Assembly (NCBI GenBank): GCA_036509315.1
Contig: DATCFU010000241.1
Span: 1-19,609 of the forward strand
Length of the DNA stretch: 19,609 bases
Origin: PALSA-607 sp036509315
GTDB taxonomy: Bacteria > Actinomycetota > Actinomycetes > Acidothermales > Acidothermaceae
Reading direction: 5' to 3'
The notes beneath the pieces were generated by a model, which was given only the letters and a program-made list of their open reading frames with translations, did no database searches and had not been told where the DNA came from. A program made the translations under genes and the position numbers. Positions within the stretch are counted from its first letter, which is position 1; the number at the start of each line of letters is the position of its first letter. Shown here one piece after another: positions 6,375-14,560 of this stretch.

Positions 6375-7739
6375 ATGCGACGTATAGCGGCTGCGCTGGT
6401 GCTCGTGCCTGCCTTGATGGCGGCCGGCTGCACGGCGTCGAACAAGGCGGCCGGGCCTTCGGCCTCGGCTCTGGCGGCGCCTTCGGGCTCCGTGGCCGCG
6501 CTGTCACCGGCGGAGGCCGCGGGCTCCGGGCCGACCGAAACTTCCGCGCCTGCCCCGTCTCCGGCGGCCAGTTCCGCGCGACCCGTCCCGTCAGCCGCCT
6601 CCACGACGGCCGCGCCGTCTCTGAGTTCCAAGCCAGCAGCCCGGTCGAAGAGCGCGAGTCCCTCGCCGCACCCCCCTTCGAAGGCCAGCCCCTCGCCGTC
6701 CGCCTCGCCTGCCGGTCAGGGTGAACCCGCGGGCAAAATGACCTTGATCAAGACCATCACCGGTCACCTCGACGAGAAGTCGGTGGTGTCGTCGCAGACC
6801 GGGCTCTTCTTCGCTCAGAACATGATGTATCTGCACACGATGAACGTGTACGACCGCAACTTCCACCTGGTGAAGATCATCCCGGACTCCGTGAACCTGG
6901 CGAGTCTCGGCTATCCGCAGTACCCGGGCACTTACAAGGGAGCGCCCGTTGAGGCAGCGTTCACGCCCAACCACAAGTACGTCTACGTGTCGAACTACTC
7001 GATGTACGGCGCAGCCCCGTTCACCCGCGAAGGCTCCGACGAGTGCACGCTCGCACAGCACTTCCCCGACAGCTTCGTGTACCGGATCAACCTCGCGACG
7101 TTGACGATCGACCAGGCGATCGAGGTCGGCGCGGTGCCGAAGTTCGTCGCGGTCACGCCAAACGGCAAGTACCTCTTGGTGTCGAATTGGTGCTCGTACG
7201 GTGAAAGCATCGTCGATACCGCGAGTGGCAAGGTCGTCGCGACCGTCCCGCTCGGCCCCTACCCGCGCGGCATCGCGATCGATCCGGTGAGTGGCACCGC
7301 GTACGTCGCCGTCATGGGTTCGACGCGGATTGCCGCCATCAACCTCTCGACGTTCGCGGTCAGCTGGATCTCGAACGTCGGCTCAGCGCCGCGGCACCTT
7401 GTCATGAGTGCTGACGGCCATTGGCTTTACGCCACGATCAACGGCTCTGGGTTGGTAGACAAGATTTCGCTCATCACCCGCACAGTGGTCGCCAAGGTCG
7501 CATCAGGCGACGCTCCGCGCAGCATGACGATCTCGCCGGACGGCAACTACATCTACGTCGTGAATTACATGTCCAACACGATGAGCAAGGTGCGTACGAG
7601 CGACATGCACGTCGTGCAGAACGTGCCAACGAACCCCGACCCGATCGGCATCACGTACGACAACGCAACGCGCCAGGTATGGGTCGCGTGCTACAGCGGC
7701 TCGATCATGGTCTTCAAGGACGCAACGCCAACGGCTTAG
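6375..7739 (+). CDS. Secreted lipoprotein with YVTN/YncE-type beta-propeller
   Basis: The only plus-strand gene makes 454 residues. Residues 1-18 are a lipoprotein signal peptide (MRR, hydrophobic core, MAAGC) with the lipidated Cys at 19. Residues 20-120 are a Ser/Ala/Pro-rich linker, probably extended through the cell wall. Residues 122-454 form a beta-propeller of roughly 40-residue repeats with motifs such as YVYVSNY, KYLLVSN, GTAYVAV, NYIYVVNY and RQVWVACY, each following a P-x-x-x-x-x-(S/T)-(P/A)-(D/N)-G type turn. This is the YncE-like family; some members bind DNA or act in surface binding, but no substrate can be assigned. Cys224 and Cys273 lie in the propeller and could form a disulfide outside the cell. 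It is divergent from rplU and convergent with rne. ATG 6375 is set by the signal peptide; the message may be leaderless. Confidence 0.9.
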   Translation: MRRIAAALVLVPALMAAGCTASNKAAGPSASALAAPSGSVAALSPAEAAGSGPTETSAPAPSPAASSARPVPSAASTTAAPSLSSKPAARSKSASPSPHPPSKASPSPSASPAGQGEPAGKMTLIKTITGHLDEKSVVSSQTGLFFAQNMMYLHTMNVYDRNFHLVKIIPDSVNLASLGYPQYPGTYKGAPVEAAFTPNHKYVYVSNYSMYGAAPFTREGSDECTLAQHFPDSFVYRINLATLTIDQAIEVGAVPKFVAVTPNGKYLLVSNWCSYGESIVDTASGKVVATVPLGPYPRGIAIDPVSGTAYVAVMGSTRIAAINLSTFAVSWISNVGSAPRHLVMSADGHWLYATINGSGLVDKISLITRTVVAKVASGDAPRSMTISPDGNYIYVVNYMSNTMSKVRTSDMHVVQNVPTNPDPIGITYDNATRQVWVACYSGSIMVFKDATPTA

Positions 7740-7761
7740 TGCAACCTCGGGACGGCGGGGG

Positions 7762-7775
7762 GGCGCTCAGGCGCC
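7762..7775. terminator. Possible GC hairpin between convergent lipoprotein gene and rne
   Basis: GGCGC and GCGCC pair around a TCAG loop in the 54-base gap between the two convergent stop codons. The position suits a shared terminator, but there are only five base pairs and no T-run on either strand. Confidence 0.3.
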
Positions 7776-7793
7776 GGCCTGGTCTTGCGACCG

Positions 7794-10457
7794 TTAGGCG
7801 CCCGCGGGGCTGTCGTGCGCGGCTGCGGTGTGGTCGGCACCCGCGTTCGCCTTCGATCCTCCGCGACGACGACCGCCCCGACGTGACCGGGAGGCTCCCG
7901 ACGACTTCTTAGCGCCTGCCGCCCCTGCATCGCCGGCATTCGCGGGCTCGGAATTCGAGTGCTCCGAGTGCGTGACATCGACCCCGTTCACGTGCTCAGC
8001 GTGGACAGCCTCGCCTGCGTCCGTGCCAGCATCGCTGGGTGCGCCAGCGTGGAGCTCGCCGCTTTCGAGGCTGGCGTCGCCTTCGGATGCGGACGATGTC
8101 GCCGCGCCCTGGCCGCCACGACCCCGCGAGCCCTTGCCGCGAGCAGCCGCTACGACTGCAGGCGTGGGCTTGGAGGTCGGCGCAGGGCGCGAGGAGTGGT
8201 TGTGCTCCACCAGATCGGTGTGCACGATCACGCCGCGTCCGTTGCAGACCTCGCAGATCTCGGAGAACGCCTCGAGCAAGCCGTTGCCGACGCGCTTACG
8301 GGTCATCTGCACGAGACCGAGCGAAGTCACCTCGGCGACTTGGTGCTTGGTGCGATCGCGCCCGAGACACTCGACGAGCCTGCGCAACACCAGGTCTCTG
8401 TTTCCTTCGAGCACCATGTCGATGAAGTCGATGACGATGATGCCGCCGATGTCACGCAATCGAAGCTGCCGGACGATCTCTTCGGCGGCCTCGAGGTTGT
8501 TCTTGGTGACCGTCTCTTCGAGGTTGCCACCTTTGCCGATAAACCGGCCGGTGTTGACGTCGATGACGATCATCGCTTCGGTGCGATCGATGACGAGGTA
8601 GCCGCCGCTCGGCAACCAGACCTTGCGGTCGAGCGCCTTCGCGATCTGCTCATCAACTCGGTAGTGCGTGAAGATGTCCTCCTCTGATGTCCACTGCGAA
8701 AGCCTCGGCACCAGATCGGGAGCAACGTGTGCGACGTAGGCCTCGACGGTGTCCCAGTCGGAATCGGCCGACACGACGAGCTGATTGAAGTCCTCGTTGA
8801 AGACGTCACGGATTACGCGAATCGTCAGGTCGGGCTCGCTGTACAGCAGCGCAGGCGCGTTCGCCGTCTCGGACTTCTTCTGGATGACTTCCCATTGGGC
8901 CGCAAGCCGCGCGACGTCACGCGTGAGGTCTTCTTCGGACGCACCCTCGGCCGCCGTGCGCACGATGACGCCGGCACCTTCAGGTGTGACCTTCTTCAGG
9001 ATGGCCTTCAACCGCGACCGCTCGACGTCCGGCAGTTTGCGGCTGATGCCCATCATCGAGCCCTCGGGCACGTACACGAGGTAGCGGCCCGGCAGGCTGA
9101 TCTGGCTGGTGAGGCGCGCGCCCTTTTGCCCGATCGGGTCCTTCGTGACCTGGACGACGACAGCTTGGCCAGGCTTCAACGCCGACTCGATGCGACGCGG
9201 ACCGCCTTCAAGACCGGACGTGTCGAAGTTGACCTCGCCGGCGTAGAGCACCGCGTTGCGACCCTTGCCGATGTCGACGAACGCCGCCTCCATGCCGGAG
9301 AGCACGTTCTGCACTCGCCCGAGGTAGACGTTGCCGACCATCCGGTTGGTCGAGGCCGTACTGACGAAGTGCTCGACCAGAATGCCGTCCTCGAGCACGC
9401 CTATCTGGGTGCGGTCGCCGCGCTGCCGAACGGCCATCACGCGGTCGACGGACTCACGACGCGCGAGGAACTCGGACTCGGTGATCACAAGACCACGCCG
9501 GCCGTGCCTGCCTTGCTCGCGACCTTCGCGGCGGCGCTGCTTCTTGGCTTCGAGGCGGGTCGAGCCCTTGACGCCTTGAACGCCGCCATTGCCACTGCTG
9601 CCACTGTCGTCGTGGTCGCGGGGCTCGCGAATGCGAACGACAGTGTTCGGCGGATCGTCAGGCGACCGGACTTCGCCGTCACCAGCGCCGCGACTGCGGC
9701 GACGACGACGGCGGCGGCTGGACGCAGAGCCCTCGCCATCCTGATCGTCGCGGTGATCTGTGTTATCGGATGGCGAGCCGCTCTCGCCGTCGGATCGCGC
9801 TTCGGTTCGGCCGTCGGCGCGAGCCTCGCCGGACTCAGCTGCGTCGCGATCGGTCGACCCGTCGCCGTTGGTGACGAACTCGCCCTGGCCGCCCTGGCCG
9901 CCACGGCGACCGCGGCCGCCACGACGGCGCCGGCGTGGTACGCCGGAGCCTTCGCTTGAACCATCGGCGGAATCGCGAACAGCGCTGTCGCTGGCCGGCA
10001 CCGCGTTCTCGGCACTCGGGGGCTGGAAGAAGAGGGTCGGGATTGCGGCCGGTCGGATCGGCGCCAAGTCGGGCGTGCCGTGGTCGGCCTGATCGCCGCC
10101 GGTTGACTTCGCAGCCTTGCGGGGCGCCCGCGTGGCCGCCTTCTTCGCGGCAACCGCTGGCTCGTGCGTTGCCTGGTCGTCGTGAGTGGTCTGCGGTGCG
10201 GCCGCGGTCTTCTTGGCCGGACGGCGTCCGCCTCGGGCGGGCGCAGCGCCCGCCTCTGGTGTCGACGGCGGGTCGCCGGCGGTCGTCGCTATGGCCTTGG
10301 CTGCCCTCGAACTGGTCGCCGCAGGTCTGGTCGCCGCGGCGCGAGGGGCGGCCTTCTTGGCGCTCGTCCGCTTGCGCGGTGTTGTGGCGTTACCAGCGGA
10401 CGGAGCGTCCGGGTTGGAGGAGATATCGGATGGATTGGTGGGCTCGTTCTCGAGCAT
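7794..10457 (-). CDS. rne: Ribonuclease E/G with long disordered arms
   Basis: RNase E/G is the endoribonuclease for rRNA processing and mRNA decay. In this 887-residue protein, residues 1-320 are an Ala/Lys/Arg/Gly-rich disordered arm, with arginine runs at 175-179 and 248-254. The catalytic core follows. The S1-type RNA-binding region is around 340-460 (NVYLGRVQNVLSGMEAAFVD), and the DNase I-like domain has VIDVNTG with D633 and IVIDFIDM with D677/D680 as the metal-binding positions. The zinc-link CEVC (C735, C738) supports dimer formation. Residues 755-887 are another Gly/Arg/Ala arm. Arms on both sides of the core are known from actinobacterial RNase E and usually bind partner proteins or RNA. 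The start is ATG 10457 with a weak GGGAAG ten bases upstream; later starts inside the N-terminal arm cannot be excluded. Confidence 0.96.
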   Translation of the reverse strand: MLENEPTNPSDISSNPDAPSAGNATTPRKRTSAKKAAPRAAATRPAATSSRAAKAIATTAGDPPSTPEAGAAPARGGRRPAKKTAAAPQTTHDDQATHEPAVAAKKAATRAPRKAAKSTGGDQADHGTPDLAPIRPAAIPTLFFQPPSAENAVPASDSAVRDSADGSSEGSGVPRRRRRGGRGRRGGQGGQGEFVTNGDGSTDRDAAESGEARADGRTEARSDGESGSPSDNTDHRDDQDGEGSASSRRRRRRRSRGAGDGEVRSPDDPPNTVVRIREPRDHDDSGSSGNGGVQGVKGSTRLEAKKQRRREGREQGRHGRRGLVITESEFLARRESVDRVMAVRQRGDRTQIGVLEDGILVEHFVSTASTNRMVGNVYLGRVQNVLSGMEAAFVDIGKGRNAVLYAGEVNFDTSGLEGGPRRIESALKPGQAVVVQVTKDPIGQKGARLTSQISLPGRYLVYVPEGSMMGISRKLPDVERSRLKAILKKVTPEGAGVIVRTAAEGASEEDLTRDVARLAAQWEVIQKKSETANAPALLYSEPDLTIRVIRDVFNEDFNQLVVSADSDWDTVEAYVAHVAPDLVPRLSQWTSEEDIFTHYRVDEQIAKALDRKVWLPSGGYLVIDRTEAMIVIDVNTGRFIGKGGNLEETVTKNNLEAAEEIVRQLRLRDIGGIIVIDFIDMVLEGNRDLVLRRLVECLGRDRTKHQVAEVTSLGLVQMTRKRVGNGLLEAFSEICEVCNGRGVIVHTDLVEHNHSSRPAPTSKPTPAVVAAARGKGSRGRGGQGAATSSASEGDASLESGELHAGAPSDAGTDAGEAVHAEHVNGVDVTHSEHSNSEPANAGDAGAAGAKKSSGASRSRRGGRRRGGSKANAGADHTAAAHDSPAGA

Positions 10458-10539
10458 GCGGAAAAGTCTTCCCGTCGGGCCCCCGGGCGCCGCTTCGTCG
10501 CTAGCACGAGATCACTAGCAGGAGCCGCACCGCACAGGA

Positions 10540-10602
10540 GCAAGTCTGTAGTCGGTCGCTGCAACTTGGCGGGCGAACCCTCAAGTCACAGCGCAAGTCT
10601 GT
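10540..10602. repeat. Two exact GCAAGTCTGT copies upstream of rne
   Basis: The decamer occurs at 10540-10549 and 10593-10602 in the 174-base gap between the DUF2344 gene and rne. The copy nearer DUF2344 lies in a small palindrome, CACAG-N7-CTGTG (10587-10603). No clear promoter pair was found in the gap. It may be a regulator or RNA element for rne. Confidence 0.4.
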
Positions 10603-10631
10603 GGACGAACGAAGTTCGAAGCCGGCCGGAC

Positions 10632-11411
10632 CTACCGCGTCGCGGGGATTCCCACAGCCGGATCGGCTCCGGCCGCGGCATCCCTGTCGGGCGCCAGCGG
10701 GTCGGCGAGCTTGCCAAATTCGTCGAGGTGCCCCTGCGCCAGCCGCAACACCAACGGGGGAAGCGGCGGCGCCAGGTCACTCACCTGGCGAAATCCAGCG
10801 AGAACGTCGTCTGGCCGAACGGCAGGTGTGAGGTGCCGAACAACCATGTCAAGTATCGCACAGCCGGTCGTGTCAGGGTCCCCGACCACGCCGAGGTGGA
10901 CGACTGGCAGGCGGGCGTCGAGGGTCCGTCGTCCGTCCTTGAGCACTCTCTCGACCGGGATCGACTCCGCCTGAAGGAAGGCCGCGACGGCCACTTGCGC
11001 CTCGCGTGGGTCGACCCCGTTGAGCGTGACCTGCCAGTGCGACGTGTCGATCCGGTCAGGCAACGAGCCGCCGCGTGCCTCGAGCACCTCGATGACGTCG
11101 AACCCTGGCGGCAGCGCGGCATCGAGCTCGGCCCTCACCTGGGCTGGGTCGCAAACCCTCGTCACGGAGATCTCGAGGTACTCGGCCTCACTGGCCGCCC
11201 CCGTCGACGCCGCGCCCACGTAGGAGATCTTCGGATGCGGCGAAAACCCCGCGCTGAACGCGACCGGCACCTCGGCACGCCTGATCGCCCGTTCGAACAC
11301 CCGCTGGAAATCGCGATGGCTGGTGAAGCGGAGCCGGCCCCGCTTCGCAAAATGAATACGAAGGCGCTGGACGGCGGGAGCGACGTCGCGTGCGTCAGGC
11401 TGGCGGCCCAT
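10632..11411 (-). CDS. DUF2344 protein (TIGR03936 family), partner of the radical-SAM protein
   Basis: The 259-residue product fits the DUF2344/TIGR03936 radical-SAM-associated family. It opens with LRIHFAKRGRLRFTSHRD (residues 17-34), then SAGFSPHPKISY (53-64), segments typical of the family. It contains no cysteine cluster and is not itself a radical-SAM enzyme. The start ATG 11411 follows the stop of the radical-SAM gene by one base (TGA-G-ATG), so translation is coupled. In several bacteria the two are fused or always adjacent, and in actinobacteria they often precede rne. The role is unknown; an RNA-linked modification is a reasonable guess from fold family and neighbours only. Confidence 0.93.
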   Translation of the reverse strand: MGRQPDARDVAPAVQRLRIHFAKRGRLRFTSHRDFQRVFERAIRRAEVPVAFSAGFSPHPKISYVGAASTGAASEAEYLEISVTRVCDPAQVRAELDAALPPGFDVIEVLEARGGSLPDRIDTSHWQVTLNGVDPREAQVAVAAFLQAESIPVERVLKDGRRTLDARLPVVHLGVVGDPDTTGCAILDMVVRHLTPAVRPDDVLAGFRQVSDLAPPLPPLVLRLAQGHLDEFGKLADPLAPDRDAAAGADPAVGIPATR

Positions 11412-11412
11412 C

Positions 11413-13344
11413 TCAGACGACGGTCAACGGCAGCAGCGTGCGGCCGGTCGGCCCCACCTGGATATCGGTGCCCATGGTGTCGCAGACGCCGCAGTCGAAG
11501 CACGGGGTCCAGCGACAGTCTTCAACCTCGACATCTGAGAGTGAGTCCTGCCAGTCCTGCCACAGCCAGTCTTTGTCGAGCCCTGAGTCGAGATGGTCCC
11601 AGGGCAACACTTCGGAGCGGTCGCGCTCGCGAGTCGTGTACCAGTCGACGTCGACCGGTTCGTCGGCGAGCGCAACGGTAGCGGCGTTCATCCAACGATC
11701 GAACGAGAAATACTCGCTCCAGCCGTCGAAGCGACCACCGTCGAGCCAGACCTGCTTGATGACGCGGCCAACCCGCCGATCGCCGCGCGAGAGCAGGCCT
11801 TCGACGATGCCGGGTTTCCCATCGTGGTAACGAAACCCGATGGCTTTGCCGTACTGGCGGTCGGCGCGAATCGTGTCGCGCAACTTCAGCAATCTCGAGT
11901 CTGTTGTGGCGTGGTCGAGCTGCGCGGCCCATTGGAAAGGCGTGTGCGGCTTGGGCACGAAGCCGCCGATTGACACGGTGCAGCCGATATCACGGCTGCC
12001 ACTCGCCGTCCGGCCTGCTTGGATCACTTTTCTGGCCAGGTCAGCGATTTGCAACACATCGTCGTCGGTCTCAGTTGGCAGCCCGCACATGAAGTACAAC
12101 TTCACCCTGCGCCAACCCTGCGCGTAGGCGGTGGTCACCGTGCGGATCAGGTCTTCCTCGGTCACCATCTTGTTGATGACCTTGCGCATGCGCTCGCTGC
12201 CTCCTTCGGGTGCGAACGTCAGACCCGACCGGCGGCCGTTGCGGGAGAACTCGTTGGCCAGGTCAACGTTGAACGCGTCGACCCTCGTGGAGGGTAGCGA
12301 CAGTGAGGTATTCGTTCCCTCGTAGCGATCGGCGAGTTGCTTGGCCAGCGGGCCAATCTCGGAATGGTCGGCGCTACTGAGCGAGAGCAACCCAACTTCT
12401 TGGAAGCCGCTTGCCTTCAGGCCGGCGTCGACCATCGCGCCGATCGTGTCGATCGACCGCTCGCGCACCGGCCGGGTGATCATGCCGGCCTGACAGAACC
12501 GGCACCCTCGGGTGCAGCCGCGGAAGATCTCGACGCTGAAGCGTTCGTGAACAGTTTCTGCCAGCGGTACAAGGGGTTTCTTCGGATAAGGCCACGCGTC
12601 GAGATCCATCAATGTGTGCTTCGAAACCCGCGCCGGTATGCCTGCGCGATTCGGGACGACCGCATCGATGTGGCCATCGTCGCGGTAAGTCACGTCGTAG
12701 AAACGGGGTACGTACATATTGCCGGTGCGTGCCAACCGGAGCAGCACTTCGTCGCGCCCGCCCGGCGCGCCTTCGCGCTTCCATTCGCGCACGATGTGCG
12801 TGATCGCGATCACCGCCTGCTCGCCGTCGCCGAGAACGGCGGCATCGATGAAATCGGCGATCGGCTCGGGGTTGAAAGCGGCGTGACCGCCGGCGATGAC
12901 CAGCGGGTGGTCGCGGGTTCGGTCGGCCGACTCGATCGGGATGCCTGCAAGGTCGAGTGCGTTGAGCATGTTGGTGTACCCAAGTTCGGTGGAGAAAGAC
13001 ACACCGAAGATGTCGAACGCGCCGACCGGCCGATGGGCATCGACGGTGAACTGCGGGATGCGATGTTCGCGCATCAGGGCTTCGAGATCTGGCCAGACGG
13101 AGTAGGTGCGCTCGACGAGTACGCCCTCGAGTTCGCCCAGCACCTCATAGAGGATCTGCACACCCTGGTTGGGCAGACCGACCTCGTAGGCGTCGGGGTA
13201 CATGAGGCACCACCGAACATCACAAGCCGACCAGTCCTTGACGAGGGAGTTCAGCTCGCCGCCCACATACTGAACGGGCTTGCTGACACTCATCAGCAAC
13301 GGCTCGAGCGCAGGGAAGACCGACTCAGCCTGATTGCTCGACAC
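11413..13344 (-). CDS. B12-binding domain/radical-SAM protein (TIGR03960 family)
   Basis: This 643-residue protein has an N-terminal cobalamin-binding-like region (about 20-190) with the segment YPDAYEVGLPNQGVQIL, then a radical-SAM domain (about 265-500). Its FeS-cluster motif is CTRGCRFC (C277, C281, C284), binding a 4Fe-4S cluster and S-adenosylmethionine. Near the C-terminus C610, C615, C618 and C621 could bind a second metal site. This is the TIGR03960 family, whose reaction is not established. The start is GTG 13344, 16 bases after rodA, with only a weak GAG upstream; residue 18 is an alternative Met. Cytoplasmic and translationally coupled to the DUF2344 gene. Confidence 0.95.
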   Translation of the reverse strand: MSSNQAESVFPALEPLLMSVSKPVQYVGGELNSLVKDWSACDVRWCLMYPDAYEVGLPNQGVQILYEVLGELEGVLVERTYSVWPDLEALMREHRIPQFTVDAHRPVGAFDIFGVSFSTELGYTNMLNALDLAGIPIESADRTRDHPLVIAGGHAAFNPEPIADFIDAAVLGDGEQAVIAITHIVREWKREGAPGGRDEVLLRLARTGNMYVPRFYDVTYRDDGHIDAVVPNRAGIPARVSKHTLMDLDAWPYPKKPLVPLAETVHERFSVEIFRGCTRGCRFCQAGMITRPVRERSIDTIGAMVDAGLKASGFQEVGLLSLSSADHSEIGPLAKQLADRYEGTNTSLSLPSTRVDAFNVDLANEFSRNGRRSGLTFAPEGGSERMRKVINKMVTEEDLIRTVTTAYAQGWRRVKLYFMCGLPTETDDDVLQIADLARKVIQAGRTASGSRDIGCTVSIGGFVPKPHTPFQWAAQLDHATTDSRLLKLRDTIRADRQYGKAIGFRYHDGKPGIVEGLLSRGDRRVGRVIKQVWLDGGRFDGWSEYFSFDRWMNAATVALADEPVDVDWYTTRERDRSEVLPWDHLDSGLDKDWLWQDWQDSLSDVEVEDCRWTPCFDCGVCDTMGTDIQVGPTGRTLLPLTVV

Positions 13345-13360
13345 GACTCAAAGACTAGCT

Positions 13361-14560
13361 CTAAAGGCCGCCGCTCGAGTTTTGCGTCGCCTGGGTCTGG
13401 ATGTGCACGTTCTGGAGCAATCCGACAGCCAGCATGCTCGCGAACAGGGACGACCCGCCGTAGGAGACAAACTGCAGCGGAATCCCCGTGACCGGCATGA
13501 TCCCGAGATTCATCCCGATGTTCTCGAAGGTCTCAAACGCAAGCCAGCAGACGACCCCGCCGGCGACGATCCGCCCGAACAGGTCGGGCGCCCGCGAGGC
13601 GATCCGGAGCCCACGCCATAAGATGACTGACAGCAAAACGATGATCAGCGCCGAACCAAGGAAGCCGAGTTCCTCACCCGCGGTCGCGAAGATGAAGTCG
13701 GTATGCGCGGCGTAGACCGCACCGCTATTGATCTGTGCGCCATGAAAGAGCCCGCTGCCAGTCAGCCCACCCGAGCCGATGGCGAGCTGGGCCTGATGAG
13801 CGTTGAACCCCGAACTCTTCAGCACAGACGGCGAATTCGGATGCAAGTACGCCGTCAGGCGGTTCTCCTGATACGGGCTCAGCATATGCAATTGCACGAT
13901 CACGACGGTCGCGACGAATACGAGACCGGTCAGACCGATCAGCCAGCGCGTCGGCACCCCGCCAATCGCGAGCACCCCGAACACGATCGCGACCATTACG
14001 AGCATAGTTCCGAGGTCGTTTTGCAGGAGGACCAGCAACATCGGAAAACCCATAAGCAGCAGGGCTCTTAGGACGTCAAGGTCACCGATATCACGACGAT
14101 CCTCGCGCGCCGAGCTGAACAACATCGCCACCAAAACGATGACGGCGAGCTTCGCGAACTCCGATGGCTGGATCTCCAGACCGCCACCGATGCTGATCCA
14201 TGCCTTAGCGCCGGCAACGCTCGATCCGATCGCGAAGGTGGCGAGCAGGCCGAGGCAAGCGAGCACGTAGATCACCGGCACGGACGAACGAATGGCCCGG
14301 TAGTCCGCGAGCGTCGCAGCCACCCCCAAGCCCACGGCAACCGCCAGGAACAGCACCTGGTGTTCCACGATGGCGAATGGATGGGTCGGATTCATCGGCC
14401 GTGTCGCGGCGGCAACCAGCAGGACGCCAATCAGCGAAAGGCTGAGCACAGCGGCGGTCAGCACCCAGTCCGACCGGCGCAACCGTGATTCGCGGGTGAG
14501 CATGCCGGCGCTCGACGAGCTCATGCGTCGCGGCCGCGGAGCCGCCCAGTCGCCGATCAT
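13361..14560 (-). CDS. rodA: SEDS-family peptidoglycan glycosyltransferase RodA
   Basis: RodA polymerises lipid II into glycan strands during cell elongation, together with the PBP2 encoded just upstream. The 399-residue protein is polytopic, with about ten hydrophobic segments between residues 33 and 385. SEDS markers present are IQPSEFAKLAV (130-140), QNDLGT (180-185), HTDFIFATAGEELGF (286-300, with the putative catalytic D288) and VSYGGSS (365-371). The QxDLGT motif has Asn where Pro is commoner. Its ATG overlaps the mrdA stop by four bases (ATGA), so the two are made together. The first 30 residues are basic and polar, cytosolic. Confidence 0.96.
   Translation of the reverse strand: MIGDWAAPRPRRMSSSSAGMLTRESRLRRSDWVLTAAVLSLSLIGVLLVAAATRPMNPTHPFAIVEHQVLFLAVAVGLGVAATLADYRAIRSSVPVIYVLACLGLLATFAIGSSVAGAKAWISIGGGLEIQPSEFAKLAVIVLVAMLFSSAREDRRDIGDLDVLRALLLMGFPMLLVLLQNDLGTMLVMVAIVFGVLAIGGVPTRWLIGLTGLVFVATVVIVQLHMLSPYQENRLTAYLHPNSPSVLKSSGFNAHQAQLAIGSGGLTGSGLFHGAQINSGAVYAAHTDFIFATAGEELGFLGSALIIVLLSVILWRGLRIASRAPDLFGRIVAGGVVCWLAFETFENIGMNLGIMPVTGIPLQFVSYGGSSLFASMLAVGLLQNVHIQTQATQNSSGGL

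Noticed and set aside
10500..10519. GCTAG/CTAGC inverted repeat upstream of rne
   Set aside because: Only five base pairs around a ten-base loop, with no T-run or further support.
10164..11681. 505-codon plus-strand open frame
   Set aside because: It runs antisense to rne, the DUF2344 gene and part of the radical-SAM gene, all clearly real; its composition is Arg/Ser-rich as expected for a shadow.
12337..13491. 384-codon plus-strand open frame
   Set aside because: Antisense to the radical-SAM gene, with no motif.
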